A stretch of DNA of 64,000 nt from NCBI GenBank assembly GCA_021771025.1, contig JAETPW010000010.1:1-64000 (forward strand), read 5' to 3'. This document shows, piece after piece, positions 45,808-55,253 of the stretch (the stretch's first letter is position 1; each line of letters begins with the position of its first letter). Both the position numbers and the translations under genes were made by a program. A model generated the notes under the pieces. That model searched no databases. It saw nothing but the letters and a program-made list of their open reading frames with translations, and had not been told where the DNA came from. This DNA is from Clostridiaceae bacterium. GTDB taxonomy: Bacteria; Bacillota; Clostridia; TANB77; CAG-508.

Positions 45808-45930
45808 AAAGGTTTCCTCCTTTGAAAATCTAGTTTCATTGTAACATAAATCAAAAAAAAGTGCAAGATCTTGACACCAAGGTAAATCCATGGGATAATA
45901 AGGCTATTAAAAACAAAGGAAAGTGAAACC

Positions 45931-46563
45931 ATGGAACGAGATAAAATAAAAGGAATCATAGAAGCAATTTTATTTGCCGCAGGAAGAGAAGTTTCTATTT
46001 CAGAATTACGATTAATCGTAGAATTATCAAAAGAGGAAATTGAAACTATCATTCATCAAATGCAGCAAGAACGAAAAGATCAGCAAAGTGGGGTACAAAT
46101 CATCAAAATTAATGATAGTTATCAGTTAACCAGCAATAAAGATTATTATGAATACATACTACCTATTATGGACAAAAGAAGTAAACCAAATTTATCCAAT
46201 GCAGCCTTAGAAACATTAGCCATTATTGCCTATAACCCCAAAATGACTAGGGCAGAAATAGAAGCCATAAGAGGAGTAAGTGCAGATGCCTGCATTTACA
46301 AATTATTGGAGTATGGACTCATTGAAGAAGCAGGAAAGTCAGATTTACCGGGAAAACCAATGACCTATAAAACCACAAATCAGTTTTTAAAAATGTTTGG
46401 CTATTCCTCATTAAGTGACTTGCCTGAATTACCAAAATACAAACTAGATGAAAATCAACAAATTGTAATCGACGACTTAATCGAAGAAAAAAATGAGACT
46501 GAGGTACCAGAGTCCGAAAGGGAAGAAGAGGAAAGAAAGCAAGAAAACGAAGAAAAAGCATAA
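45931..46563 (+). CDS. scpB: Segregation and condensation protein B (210 aa)
   Basis: Kleisin-associated winged-helix protein of the SMC condensin. It begins KGIIEAILFAAGREVSISEL, with LSNAALETLAIIAYNPKMTRAEIEAIRGVSAD and LIEEAGKSDLPGKPMTYKTTNQFLKMF, the ScpB signature. The acidic tail after residue 180 is species-specific. AAAGGAAAG precedes the ATG. The partner scpA is not adjacent, which is less usual. Confidence 0.93.
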   Translation: MERDKIKGIIEAILFAAGREVSISELRLIVELSKEEIETIIHQMQQERKDQQSGVQIIKINDSYQLTSNKDYYEYILPIMDKRSKPNLSNAALETLAIIAYNPKMTRAEIEAIRGVSADACIYKLLEYGLIEEAGKSDLPGKPMTYKTTNQFLKMFGYSSLSDLPELPKYKLDENQQIVIDDLIEEKNETEVPESEREEEERKQENEEKA

Positions 46564-46601
46564 AATGTCCTTTTGGGACCTGTCCCCAAAAGGACAAAAG
46601 A
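46564..46601. repeat. REP-like hairpin between scpB and proS
   Basis: GTCCTTTTGGG-ACCTG-TCCCCAAAAGGAC forms a short imperfect stem of the GTCCCC family. It also places a structure between the two coding regions. Confidence 0.55.
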
Positions 46602-46627
46602 ACCCGAAAAGAAAGGAAGGAACTAAA

Positions 46628-47911
46628 ATGAAATTATCACAAACAGGAATGGGAACCACAAAATTAAATCACCTAGATGAAATGTATCCAGGGCAAAGTA
46701 TTTTATTACAAACTGGGCAACTAGTACAATATGGAGCAGGATTATTCGCCTATGGAACAGTCCCTCTATTAGTCAGAAGAAACATAGAAAAAATCATCAT
46801 CGATACTCTAAATCAACATGGCTGTATAGAAGTATTACTACCAACATTGCAACCAGATACCATCTGGAAAAATTCTGGACGTTATGACCATTACGTAGAA
46901 GATGGAACAATGCTAATTACAGAATCCAATAAAGGAACATTTTGCTTAGCACCAACAGGGGAAGAGGCTATGTTGGAATTTGCCAGAGAAAAATTAAAAT
47001 CGTACAAAAATTTACCCGCAACCTATTATCAAATTGGGGAAAAGTATCGTAACGAAATACGTACAAGAGGCTATTTACTAAGAGGAAAAGCCTTTCCTAT
47101 GTTAGATGCTTATAGCTTTGATTTAAACGAAGAAACCATGGGAATATCTTATGAAAACGTAAGAAATGCTTTCTTAAGTATTTTTAAGCAAATAGGATTA
47201 CCAGTCATTCCTATTGTAGCAGATAATGGCGCAATGGGAGGAAAGAAATCAGAAGAATTTATGATGATTTCTAGTCAAGGGGAAGACAAGATTCTTTACG
47301 ATGAAAAAAGTAAAATTGGACTAAATACAGAGATTTTAGAGAAAGAAAATTACCAAGAATACCTAAAAGAAGAATATGGAATTACCGATATTTCAACCTT
47401 TAACGAAATCCGTACCATGGAACTTGGCCATATTTTCCAATTAGGAACCCGTTATTCGGAAATGATGAATGGAAAATACATTAACCAAGAAGGAAAAGAA
47501 ACTTACTACTATATGGGATGTTATGGAATTGGCGTAAGTAGAACAGTAGCAGCACTATATGAACACTGCGTAATGAATGACACCAAATGGGGACCATGTG
47601 GATTTGTTTTGCCAGAATCAGTAGCACCATTTAAAGTACAAATTGTTCCTAAAATGGAAAACGAAGAAAAAGTAAAATTAGCCAATGAATTGTATGAAAG
47701 TTTGCAAAAAGAAAACATAGGAGCAATTTTAGATGATCGCGAAAGCGTTACTTTAGGAGTAAAAATGAAAGATGCCAAAGTGTTAGGAACTCCTTATTTA
47801 GTAGTAATGGGAGATAAGCAAGAAGGAGAAATGCTTGAGGTAGAAAGCATGGCTACTGGGGAGAGAAAAATGATGACAAAAGAAGAATTAATTCAGTCAT
47901 TTTTAAGATAG
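46628..47911 (+). CDS. proS: Prolyl-tRNA synthetase, short form without the editing insertion (427 aa)
   Basis: Class II synthetase: motif 1 region VLLPTLQPDTIWKNSGRYD, motif 2 YQIGEKYRNEIRTRGYLLRGKAFPMLD, motif 3 GCYGIGVSRTVAALYEH, then an anticodon-binding domain (FKVQIVPKMENEEK). Usual bacterial ProRS is about 565 residues with an INS editing domain between motifs 2 and 3; here that stretch is only about 140 residues, so INS is missing, as in alphaproteobacterial short enzymes. ATG 46628 is used, with GAAAGGAAGG upstream; the frame back to 46493 is REP sequence. Confidence 0.92.
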   Translation: MKLSQTGMGTTKLNHLDEMYPGQSILLQTGQLVQYGAGLFAYGTVPLLVRRNIEKIIIDTLNQHGCIEVLLPTLQPDTIWKNSGRYDHYVEDGTMLITESNKGTFCLAPTGEEAMLEFAREKLKSYKNLPATYYQIGEKYRNEIRTRGYLLRGKAFPMLDAYSFDLNEETMGISYENVRNAFLSIFKQIGLPVIPIVADNGAMGGKKSEEFMMISSQGEDKILYDEKSKIGLNTEILEKENYQEYLKEEYGITDISTFNEIRTMELGHIFQLGTRYSEMMNGKYINQEGKETYYYMGCYGIGVSRTVAALYEHCVMNDTKWGPCGFVLPESVAPFKVQIVPKMENEEKVKLANELYESLQKENIGAILDDRESVTLGVKMKDAKVLGTPYLVVMGDKQEGEMLEVESMATGERKMMTKEELIQSFLR

Positions 47912-48021
47912 GAAAAAAGGAAAGAAAATACACAAATGACTTGGGTTCAGAGCTAATTTAGTGTAAAAGTCTTAACCAGTAACCTTAATAGTAGTCGAGC
48001 AAAAAAATGCTACCTAATGAC

Positions 48022-48078
48022 AAAAAAAATAGAGAATCGTTCACCAATCAAGTGAAGCGATTCTCTATTTTTTCATAA
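48022..48078. terminator. Bidirectional terminator between proS and asnS
   Basis: AAAAATAGAGAATCG and CGATTCTCTATTTTT are complementary, with inner TTCAC/GTGAA pairing. A T-run follows on both strands. Confidence 0.85.
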
Positions 48079-48161
48079 AATTTGAAGTAATTTGAAGTGC
48101 TTAAAAAAAAGTGGAACTTATTTTTTACCTAAATTTGGTAAAAGAAGCCACTCTTTCTTTT

Positions 48162-49553
48162 TTAAAATGCACAATTATTTGGAGTTCTTGGGAAAGGAAT
48201 CACATCACGAATATTTTGCATACCAGTTAAATACATGATGGCACGTTCAAACCCTAATCCAAATCCAGAATGTACACAACTTCCATATTTACGTAAATCC
48301 AAATACCAGTCATACGTTTCAAGAGGCATAGCTAATTCTTTCATACGAGAAACTAATTTTTCATAATCTTCTTCTCTTTGGCTACCTCCAATAATCTCAC
48401 CAATTCCTGGAACTAATAAGTCAGCCGCTGCTACGGTTTTACCATCTGGATTTTGTTTCATATAAAAAGCTTTAATCTCCTTTGGATAATCAGTAACAAA
48501 TACAGGTTTTTGATAAATTTTCTCACATAAATAACGTTCATGCTCAGTTTGTAAATCAACTCCCCAAGAAACGGGATATTCAAATTGATCATTCACTTTT
48601 TCTAATTCCTTAACAGCATCAGTATAAGTAACACGAGCAAAATCAGAATGAATCACATGGTTTAAACGATCCAAAAGACCTTGATCAATGAATTGATTAA
48701 AAAATGTCATTTCTTCTGGGCAATTATCCAAAACATATTGGAAAATAAATTTAATCATATCTTCTGCTAAATCCATATCATCTGCTAAATCAGCAAAACA
48801 AATTTCAGGTTCTACCATCCAAAATTCAGCGGCGTGTTTAACGGTATTAGAATCTTCTGCACGAAAAGTTGGCCCAAAGGTATAAATATTACGAAAAGCT
48901 TCTGCAAAAGTTTCCCCATTTAATTGACCACTAACCGTTAGATGAGCAGGTTTTCCAAAAAAGTCTTGCGAAAAATCAATTTTGCCATCTTCTGTTTTCG
49001 GTAGATTTTCTAAATCAAAAGAATTGACATTAAACATTTCGCCTGCTCCTTCTGCATCACTACCTGTGATAAGAGGAGTATTCACATACACAAATCCTCT
49101 TTCTTCAAAAAAACGGTGAATAGCATACGCTAATACACTTCGTACACGGAAAACGGCTTGAAAAGTATTGGCTCTCGGGCGAAGATGAGCAATGGTTCTC
49201 ATGTATTCAAAAGAGTGCTTTTTCTTTTGAAGAGGATAAGAACGATCAGAAATACTTTCAATGACGATTTCCTCTGCTTGAATTTCAAAAGGTTGTTTAG
49301 CATTTTCTGTTTTCACTAAAGTACCAGTTACTTTAACAGCAGAACTAATAGTAAGTTTACAAAGCTCATTAAAGTTAGCTAGCTTATCAGTAAACACTAC
49401 TTGAACTGTTTTAAAAAAAGAACCATCATTAATTTCCATAAATCCAAACGTTTTCGAATCACGAACAGTACGAACCCAAGCTTCAATCGTTACTGTTTGA
49501 TTAAGGTATTTTTCCGTATCACGATATAAAGATTTTATTACTAATTTTTCCAT
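48162..49553 (-). CDS. asnS: Asparaginyl-tRNA synthetase (463 aa)
   Basis: Class IIb synthetase with an N-terminal OB-fold anticodon domain ([24 protein letters not shown]), motif 1 in [24 protein letters not shown], motif 2 region [25 protein letters not shown] and motif 3 [15 protein letters not shown]. The length is exactly usual. The second of two consecutive ATGs is used, six bases after AGGAGG. The long upstream extension of the frame passes through REP and hairpin repeats and is not coding. Confidence 0.95.
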   Translation of the reverse strand: MEKLVIKSLYRDTEKYLNQTVTIEAWVRTVRDSKTFGFMEINDGSFFKTVQVVFTDKLANFNELCKLTISSAVKVTGTLVKTENAKQPFEIQAEEIVIESISDRSYPLQKKKHSFEYMRTIAHLRPRANTFQAVFRVRSVLAYAIHRFFEERGFVYVNTPLITGSDAEGAGEMFNVNSFDLENLPKTEDGKIDFSQDFFGKPAHLTVSGQLNGETFAEAFRNIYTFGPTFRAEDSNTVKHAAEFWMVEPEICFADLADDMDLAEDMIKFIFQYVLDNCPEEMTFFNQFIDQGLLDRLNHVIHSDFARVTYTDAVKELEKVNDQFEYPVSWGVDLQTEHERYLCEKIYQKPVFVTDYPKEIKAFYMKQNPDGKTVAAADLLVPGIGEIIGGSQREEDYEKLVSRMKELAMPLETYDWYLDLRKYGSCVHSGFGLGFERAIMYLTGMQNIRDVIPFPRTPNNCAF

Positions 49554-49628
49554 CATCTGCCTCCTAAGTTTATTATGAACCAAATTATACCCTATGATAC
49601 AGAAAAAATCAAGTGTGGGAAAAAAGGA

Positions 49629-49674
49629 GGGAAAAAAGGGGACGCCCTTTTTTTCCCTATACTTTTTTTCCCTA
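49629..49674. repeat. REP element
   Basis: GGGAAAAAAGGGGACGCCCT followed by TTTTTTCCCTA and a further TTTTTCCCTA. It lies immediately upstream of asnS, on the promoter side. Confidence 0.75.
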
Positions 49675-49689
49675 CTAGACACTTTGGTG

Positions 49690-49925
49690 TTACTGGCTAG
49701 TGGTTTTGAGGAATGAGTCCGCTCTGAACCCAAGTCATCTGCTCTATTTTTTAGATAAATTTAGTCTTCCATAGCAGGGTCATTTTAAAACCCTTGAGTC
49801 CCTCTACACCGAAGCCAGTGATCGGGTTTTAAGCCTAACGCTGGTCTTAGGGAACTGTCAGACGTAAATTTATCTAAAAAATGCTACAGATACCTTGATT
49901 CAGAGCTATTTTAGTATAAAAGTAT
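49690..49925. repeat. Long hairpin repeat, core family H, copy 4
   Basis: The core (CCATAGCAGGGTCATTTT...GGTCTTAGGGAACTGTC) lies between arms GCTCTGAACCCAAGTCATC (49721) and an imperfect complement ending at 49906. The inner arm TTTTTTAGATAAATTTA is shared with copy 1. Outer bases TACTGGCTAGTGGTTTTG / TAAAAGTATTGACTAGTA extend the palindrome. Confidence 0.8.
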
Positions 49926-50011
49926 TGACTAGTATGGTTTATCTTCTATTTTTGATAATCTCTTGAAAAACGAAAGACAAAACGTTATAATAAAACAAAA
50001 ATGGTGATGTT

Positions 50012-50143
50012 ATGGAAGAATTAGAAAAAAGTGAAGAGAAAACGGAGTTAGCTAAATTAGAAGAAAGACAACAGGAATTGAAACGAAAATTGGAGAAAAT
50101 GAAAAAAATAAATCACGAAGGGGAGGAAAAGCAAGGCGATTAA
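50012..50143 (+). CDS. Small charged peptide (43 aa)
   Basis: ATG after ATGGTGATG, a coiled coil of alternating glutamate, lysine and leucine (KTELAKLEERQQELKRKLEK). It ends with TAA directly abutting the ATG of the next gene. No family is recognised; the tight coupling suggests both are real and cotranscribed. Confidence 0.5.
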   Translation: MEELEKSEEKTELAKLEERQQELKRKLEKMKKINHEGEEKQGD

Positions 50144-50530
50144 ATGAAAAATAGGAATGAAGAAACAGGTTTAATGATCAGAAAAGATACCTTTTGGGCA
50201 AAAATTAAGAGAAATGTTTTGTGCCTGTTTTTTTATCGTGAAAGAAAGATGCTAAAGTTGTTTCATCAATTAGAGAGACCTAAAGATAGACCAAAGAAAG
50301 AGATTATTGTTCCTCAAGATAAGGAAAGAGAAAAACTATTAAGATTACAAGAGAAATATCGTAAGGGAATACTAAAAGAAAATGAGTTAGGAAAAGAAAT
50401 CGTAGATAAATTGATTTTATTGTATAAAAGTCAGAATATTTTGTTAAAAAATGAAATAAGGCAAGTAAAACAGCAAATGCTGCAAAGAGAACAAATAAAT
50501 AATCAAATTGTTCAAGGAAAAAGCAAATAA
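50144..50530 (+). CDS. Hypothetical charged protein (128 aa)
   Basis: GGGGAGG precedes the ATG, which directly follows the stop codon of the 43-residue ORF. The protein is basic, with a central proline-rich DRPKKEIIVPQDKERE stretch and two long helices; a conserved-looking LQEKYRKGILKENELGKEIVDKLI segment suggests coiled-coil association. The family is not recognised. It ends at a terminator. Confidence 0.6.
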   Translation: MKNRNEETGLMIRKDTFWAKIKRNVLCLFFYRERKMLKLFHQLERPKDRPKKEIIVPQDKEREKLLRLQEKYRKGILKENELGKEIVDKLILLYKSQNILLKNEIRQVKQQMLQREQINNQIVQGKSK

Positions 50531-50535
50531 AGAAT

Positions 50536-50570
50536 AGAAAAAGGGAGCCATTTTAGCTCTCTTTTTTAAA
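50536..50570 (+). terminator. Intrinsic terminator
   Basis: AAGGGAGC pairs with GCTCTCTT across CATTTTA and is followed by TTTTT. Confidence 0.75.
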
Positions 50571-50709
50571 ACAATAATTCTTGAATCTCTAATAAAAATG
50601 AAGGGTCTAGCAAAAGGTAAACTTTTCATTTTTTTCTACTATTTCCATAATTCACTTTTTACGTAAAGAAAACATAACATATAACAAAAACGTAAAAAGG
50701 AGGAAAATC

Positions 50710-51966
50710 ATGTCAAGTTACATAATTAAAGGAGGGACCAAACTAGAAGGAAAAGTCACCATATCAGGTTCAAAAAATTCAGCCTTACCCATCCTAGCAG
50801 CTACCATCTTAAACGCTGGAAAAACAACACTCTATAATGTACCCAATATCCAAGACACGCAAAAAATGCTAGAAATCCTAACCGCTTTAGGGGGAAAGGT
50901 AGAAAAAAAGAAACAAAAAATCATCATAGACACCAGTACCATAAACAAACAAGAAATTCCTGACCATCTAATGCACCAAATGCGTTCATCGGTAATTCTA
51001 GCGGGAGCATTAATAGGGAGATTTCATCAAGCGACATTCACTTATCCAGGAGGATGTGACATCGGCTCAAGACCAATTGATTTACATCTAAAAGCATTTG
51101 AAAAATTAGGCATTGGGGTAGTACAAAGCTATGGAGAAATGCAATGCCAAGCAGAACAAATCATAGGAGAAAAAATTGACCTAGACTTCCCAAGTGTAGG
51201 AGCAACAGAAAATGCCATTCTAGCCAGCGTCTTAGCAGAAGGAAAAACACTCATCACCAATAGTGCTAGAGAGCCAGAAATCATCGACCTTCAAAACTTT
51301 TTAAACAAAATGGGAGCTAAAGTAAAAGGAGCAGGGAACAATGAAATTGAAGTAGAAGGGGTAAAACGATTAAAAGAAGTAAGTTATAACATCATGCCAG
51401 ATCGAATCGAATCAGGAACATTTCTTTGTTTAGCAGCTATTACGGGAGGAAATATTAGGTTACAAAATGCAAACCCAATTCATGTTACACCAATTATCAA
51501 TAAACTAGAAGAAGCAGGGTGTGAAATTCAAACCAAAAGCAATGAAATTATGATTAAGGCTCCTAAAAAATTAAAAGCAGTGGATATCAAAACCATGCCA
51601 TATCCAGGATTTCCTACTGATATGCAATCTATTTTTGCGACAACTTTTTGTACTGCAAAGGGAACATCAATTATCGTAGAAAACATCTTTGAAAACCGAT
51701 TCAAATATGTGCAAGAACTAAATAAAATGGGAGCAAAAATTACAGTAGAAGGAAAAAGTGCAATCATTCGTGGAGTAAGAAGATTGTATGGAGCAAGTGT
51801 AAAGGCGACTGATTTACGAGGAGGAGCAGCGTTAGTGGTAGCAGGAGTAGCGGCTAAAGGAATGACTGTTGTGGGAAACATAGAATATATTTTAAGGGGA
51901 TATGAAAAATTTGACCAAAAATTAAGAGGGTTAGGAGCAGATATTGAAATTAGTGAAGTGATATGA
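50710..51966 (+). CDS. murA: UDP-GlcNAc 1-carboxyvinyltransferase (418 aa)
   Basis: First committed peptidoglycan enzyme; transfers enolpyruvate to UDP-GlcNAc. The substrate-binding ISGSKNSALPILAATIL is near the start, the catalytic cysteine in PGGCDIGSRPIDLHL (fosfomycin site), then SVGATENAILAS and DLRGGAALVVAG. The length is standard. AAAGGAGG precedes the ATG. It opens the second half of the division cluster, where B. subtilis has murB. Confidence 0.95.
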   Translation: MSSYIIKGGTKLEGKVTISGSKNSALPILAATILNAGKTTLYNVPNIQDTQKMLEILTALGGKVEKKKQKIIIDTSTINKQEIPDHLMHQMRSSVILAGALIGRFHQATFTYPGGCDIGSRPIDLHLKAFEKLGIGVVQSYGEMQCQAEQIIGEKIDLDFPSVGATENAILASVLAEGKTLITNSAREPEIIDLQNFLNKMGAKVKGAGNNEIEVEGVKRLKEVSYNIMPDRIESGTFLCLAAITGGNIRLQNANPIHVTPIINKLEEAGCEIQTKSNEIMIKAPKKLKAVDIKTMPYPGFPTDMQSIFATTFCTAKGTSIIVENIFENRFKYVQELNKMGAKITVEGKSAIIRGVRRLYGASVKATDLRGGAALVVAGVAAKGMTVVGNIEYILRGYEKFDQKLRGLGADIEISEVI

Positions 51967-52002
51967 TAATATAAATAAAAATAATTAGTCATAGGAGGAA
52001 AT

Positions 52003-52386
52003 ATGAAAAATATAGAAAAAGCAAATATAACAGCTGTATTTGACAATATATTAACAAAAGATTTACCCGTTTTTACTATACAATTAACCTATAAACAAGA
52101 TCACTCTTTCCAAAATGTAGGAGGATTTACTGGTGAAGCAGCCATTAGTTTTAGAGAAAGTTTAATAAAATTAGTAAATATAAAAGACAAGAGTGAACTA
52201 AAAGGCCAAATGGTATCAGCTTGTACAGAATTTAGTCAACCAATAGCAATAGGAAATGAATCTGAAACTCAATGGATTGATTTACGCGATATAGATAAAA
52301 TTATTAATGGTAGCCTTATTGAAGGAAATATTATCCAATACCTTGAAGAAAAAAGCAAAAAAATAAAAAATGATTTTGAACGATAA
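52003..52386 (+). CDS. Hypothetical protein (127 aa)
   Basis: AGGAGG lies seven bases ahead of the ATG. The product is mixed alpha/beta, with TIQLTYKQDHSFQNVGGFTG and a C-terminal charged helix. No family is recognised and no membrane segment is visible. It is placed between murA and divIB and followed by its own terminator, so it may be an accessory insertion in the cluster. Confidence 0.6.
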   Translation: MKNIEKANITAVFDNILTKDLPVFTIQLTYKQDHSFQNVGGFTGEAAISFRESLIKLVNIKDKSELKGQMVSACTEFSQPIAIGNESETQWIDLRDIDKIINGSLIEGNIIQYLEEKSKKIKNDFER

Positions 52387-52395
52387 ATTACAAGA

Positions 52396-52440
52396 AAAAG
52401 AGCAAATGATAAGTAAAAAATCATTTGCTCTTTATACGAT
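52396..52440 (+). terminator. Intrinsic terminator
   Basis: AAGAGCAAATGA pairs with TCATTTGCTCTT across a short loop, followed by TATA. Confidence 0.8.
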
Positions 52441-52599
52441 AGTAACATTCAAAATAAGCAATAGAAAAGTAAACTCCTGACTTAGAAACCAATTTTGCCA
52501 AAAAGTTTTAGAAAAGTATGGAAATTTGCAAGGGTTTTATGATAGAATAAAAAAGGCAAAAAGAGAGCAAAAATAATAGGCATAAGTGAGGTGAAATAA

Positions 52600-53586
52600 A
52601 TGGATAAAAATCAAAAAGAAAAAATTGACCATATGTTTTATGTACCAGTTGCTGAAAAAGAAGATAAAGAAGAAAAAAAGAAACGAAAAGAACGAGAAAA
52701 ACGAATCAAAGAAAGACAAGCCAGGGAAACTGACCCCAAATTTGATTTAGACACAGAAATCGTCATTGGCATGACCAATCGAAATAACCAGAAAAAGCAA
52801 CAAGCCAAAAAACAAGTCATCAACAAAAATCAAAGAAGAATAGAAAAGCGTAAAAAAAGAATAAAAAGAATAGTAAAATGGACAAGCTTAATCTTAATCA
52901 TAGCTGGTGGAATTACTTTTGCTTTAGTTTCTCCTATATTTGATATTAAAGAAATACGAGTAGAAGGAAATGAACAAGTAAGTAGTGAAACCATTGTCAG
53001 TTTATCAGGGCTAGCTAAAGGAAAAAATATTTTTCAGTACATGAGTTCAAACGTAGAAAAACAAATCAAAGAAAATCCATATGTTGAACAAGTAAAAATC
53101 AACCGCATTATCCCCAATGAAGTAAAAATTACGATTGAAGAAAGACAAAAAAGATTTAGTTTAGCTTTTCTTGATGGATATGTATACCTGAATAGTCAAG
53201 GATATCTATTAGAAATTACCAATGATCCATTAGACTATCCTATATTACAAGGAGCAAGTACACCGGAAGAACAAATTGTAGTGGGGAACCGATTAGACAC
53301 AAGCGACCTAGAAAAATTAGGAACCGTTATCCAAATTATGGATGCTGCTAAATCTTGTGAGTTAGACACTAAGGTCACAAGCCTTGACATGAGTGATAAA
53401 AACGAATATAGTATGGTTATGGAAAGTGAGAAAAAAACCATACATCTAGGTGATGGAACAAATTTAAGCAACAAAATGCTATGGGTAAAATCCATATTAG
53501 AGGACAATCAAGGAATAGAAGGAGATATATTTGTCAATGGAGACTTGAACAATAAATTCAAACCACGTTTTCGTGCTAAAGTATGA
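52600..53586 (+). CDS. divIB: Cell division protein DivIB/FtsQ (328 aa)
   Basis: A bitopic septum protein: a long basic cytoplasmic region (residues 1-90), one membrane helix (WTSLILIIAGGITFALV), a POTRA domain starting FDIKEIRVEGNEQVSSETI, then the beta domain with the VKINRIIPNEVKITIEER segment. It scaffolds FtsL and DivIC. AGTGAGGTG precedes the ATG. The order murA-divIB-DUF881 parallels murB-divIB-ylxW of Bacillus. Confidence 0.93.
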   Translation: MDKNQKEKIDHMFYVPVAEKEDKEEKKKRKEREKRIKERQARETDPKFDLDTEIVIGMTNRNNQKKQQAKKQVINKNQRRIEKRKKRIKRIVKWTSLILIIAGGITFALVSPIFDIKEIRVEGNEQVSSETIVSLSGLAKGKNIFQYMSSNVEKQIKENPYVEQVKINRIIPNEVKITIEERQKRFSLAFLDGYVYLNSQGYLLEITNDPLDYPILQGASTPEEQIVVGNRLDTSDLEKLGTVIQIMDAAKSCELDTKVTSLDMSDKNEYSMVMESEKKTIHLGDGTNLSNKMLWVKSILEDNQGIEGDIFVNGDLNNKFKPRFRAKV

Positions 53587-53604
53587 AAAAGAATACTGGT
53601 AATA

Positions 53605-53692
53605 ACAATAGGTTTATAGGTAAAACCTAGCGAAAAAAACCTAAATCTAGACAAGGAGAATATGTTGGTTTTGATGGCTAACATAGCGAAAA
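53605..53692 (+). promoter_or_regulatory. Structured leader with Shine-Dalgarno, hairpin and mini-ORF
   Basis: GGTTTATAGGTAAAACCTA and a later AAACCTAAATCTA form a nested stem. Then come AAGGAG (53653) and the hairpin ATGTTGGT/GCTAACAT (53662-53684), before ATG 53693. The hairpin's ATG starts a 14-codon frame ending at 53706, overlapping the start of the DUF881 gene. A near copy lies at 55170-55253. Confidence 0.6.
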
Positions 53693-54418
53693 ATGATGAC
53701 GAATAAAAAAATCATTAGTTTAGTACTAGGAATTATGTGCTTTGCCTTGACAGTAGGAATTTGTATTCAAATCAGAACCGTAGAAAACACAAATTCAGCC
53801 GTAAGCCAAAGCTACACCGAAAATAATTTACGAGGAGAAGTATTAAAATACAAAGAAAGGTATGACAACAAAGTAAAAGATATCGAAAAGTTAGACCAAG
53901 AATTAGAAGCAAAAAGAGAGCAAGTAACAGCAAACAATTCAGAACTAGAAGAAGCAGAAAACCAAATCAAACAAGGAAATAAACTAAACGGGCTAACCGA
54001 TGTAACAGGACCGGGAGTTATCATAACCCTATCAGATAGCAAAGCAGAGGCAAGTTCTGTGATGGATAGTAGTTTGTTAGTTGTGCATGACTTAGATGTA
54101 CTTAGCGTAATCAATGAATTAAAAAATGCAGGAGCAGAAGCCATATCCATCAATGATCAACGAATTATTCCTACAACAGCTATTGTATGTGGTGGTAATA
54201 TCATCAACATTAATGGAGAAAAAATCGGAGCACCATTTGTCATTAAAGCAATAGGACTTCCAGAAACACTAGCTAATTTAGCTAGACCAGAGGGATATTT
54301 AAGTATATTAAAAGAATATCAAATTGGGGTAGAACTAAAAAAATCCAATAACATTACCATAAATAAATATTCAGGTGTCATTAATTACAAATATGCGACT
54401 ACCATACAAGAAAAATAA
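53693..54418 (+). CDS. DUF881 family protein, YlxW-like (241 aa)
   Basis: One N-terminal membrane helix (IISLVLGIMCFALTVGICI), a coiled coil (residues about 50-95), and the DUF881 domain: DVTGPGVIITLSDSKA, LLVVHDLDVLSVINELKNAGAEAISINDQRI and GAPFVIKAIG. In Bacillus, ylxW and ylxX stand at this point in the division cluster; their function is not settled. The leader carries a hairpin/mini-ORF motif. Confidence 0.9.
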   Translation: MMTNKKIISLVLGIMCFALTVGICIQIRTVENTNSAVSQSYTENNLRGEVLKYKERYDNKVKDIEKLDQELEAKREQVTANNSELEEAENQIKQGNKLNGLTDVTGPGVIITLSDSKAEASSVMDSSLLVVHDLDVLSVINELKNAGAEAISINDQRIIPTTAIVCGGNIININGEKIGAPFVIKAIGLPETLANLARPEGYLSILKEYQIGVELKKSNNITINKYSGVINYKYATTIQEK

Positions 54419-54442
54419 CCCTATACCAAAGGAGGGAACAAA

Positions 54443-55150
54443 GTGAAGAAAAAAGGAAAATTGACCGTAACCATTACGATGGGAATAGCTTGTTTTGCTT
54501 TAGTCATGGTTATGTTTATGCAATTTAAAATTGTCAGTGAAACAGACATTACCTCAATTGAAACCATGAGAGAAGAAGAACTACGAACAGAACTAGCCAA
54601 TTGGAAAGATAAATACCAAGAAGCTAACAATCAATATGAAGAAAAAAATCAGAAATTACAAGAATATAAAGACAAAGAAGCATCCAATGCAGAATCATCA
54701 GAATTGATTCAAAAAGAACTAGATCAAGTCAATGTCGTATTAGGAAAAACAGATGTAGAAGGAGAAGGAATTACCATTACGTTAAAAGACAGCGACGATG
54801 TAGAGGTAGGAAAAATTACATCAGATAATTTATTATCCATCGTAAATGCACTAAAATTAGCAGGAGCAGAGGCGATTTCTATTAATGAAGAAAGAATCAT
54901 TAACATGAGTGATATTGTTACGGTAAACTTAACCGTAATCAAAGTAAATCAACAAAGAATATTATCTCCTTATATTATCAAAGCTATAGGAAATCAAACT
55001 TATTTAGAAAGCTCCTTATTAGGAAATGGTGGATACATTGACCAATTGAAAAAAATAGGACATGATGTTTCCATAGAAAAAAGTACAAAAAATAATAAAA
55101 TTAAAATTCCTAAGTACAACAAAGAAATAACCACTAAATACATGAAATAA
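54443..55150 (+). CDS. DUF881 family protein, YlxX-like (235 aa)
   Basis: A second copy with the same layout: membrane helix (TITMGIACFALVMVMFM), coiled coil (WKDKYQEANNQYEEKNQKLQ) and a DUF881 domain (DVEGEGITITLKDSDD, LKLAGAEAISINEERI, LSPYIIKAIG). GTG 54443 follows AAAGGAGG. It is 25 bases after the first copy, so both come from one transcript, and the pair probably arose by duplication. Confidence 0.9.
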   Translation: MKKKGKLTVTITMGIACFALVMVMFMQFKIVSETDITSIETMREEELRTELANWKDKYQEANNQYEEKNQKLQEYKDKEASNAESSELIQKELDQVNVVLGKTDVEGEGITITLKDSDDVEVGKITSDNLLSIVNALKLAGAEAISINEERIINMSDIVTVNLTVIKVNQQRILSPYIIKAIGNQTYLESSLLGNGGYIDQLKKIGHDVSIEKSTKNNKIKIPKYNKEITTKYMK

Positions 55151-55169
55151 AAAGATTTTAGGAAATGAA

Positions 55170-55253
55170 AAAAAGGTTTATAGGTACACCCTTAATCAAA
55201 AACCTAAATATGGTATACAAGGAGAAATATGTTGGCTTTCGAAGCTAACATAG
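55170..55253 (+). promoter_or_regulatory. Structured leader with Shine-Dalgarno, hairpin and mini-ORF (second copy)
   Basis: GGTTTATAGGTACACC and AAACCTAAATATGG, then ACAAGGAGAAAT and the hairpin ATGTTGGC-TTTCGAA-GCTAACAT (55229-55251), ending two bases before ATG 55254. If the hairpin folds, the Shine-Dalgarno sequence is brought to about six bases from the start codon; unfolded, it would be about 29 bases away. Confidence 0.6.
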
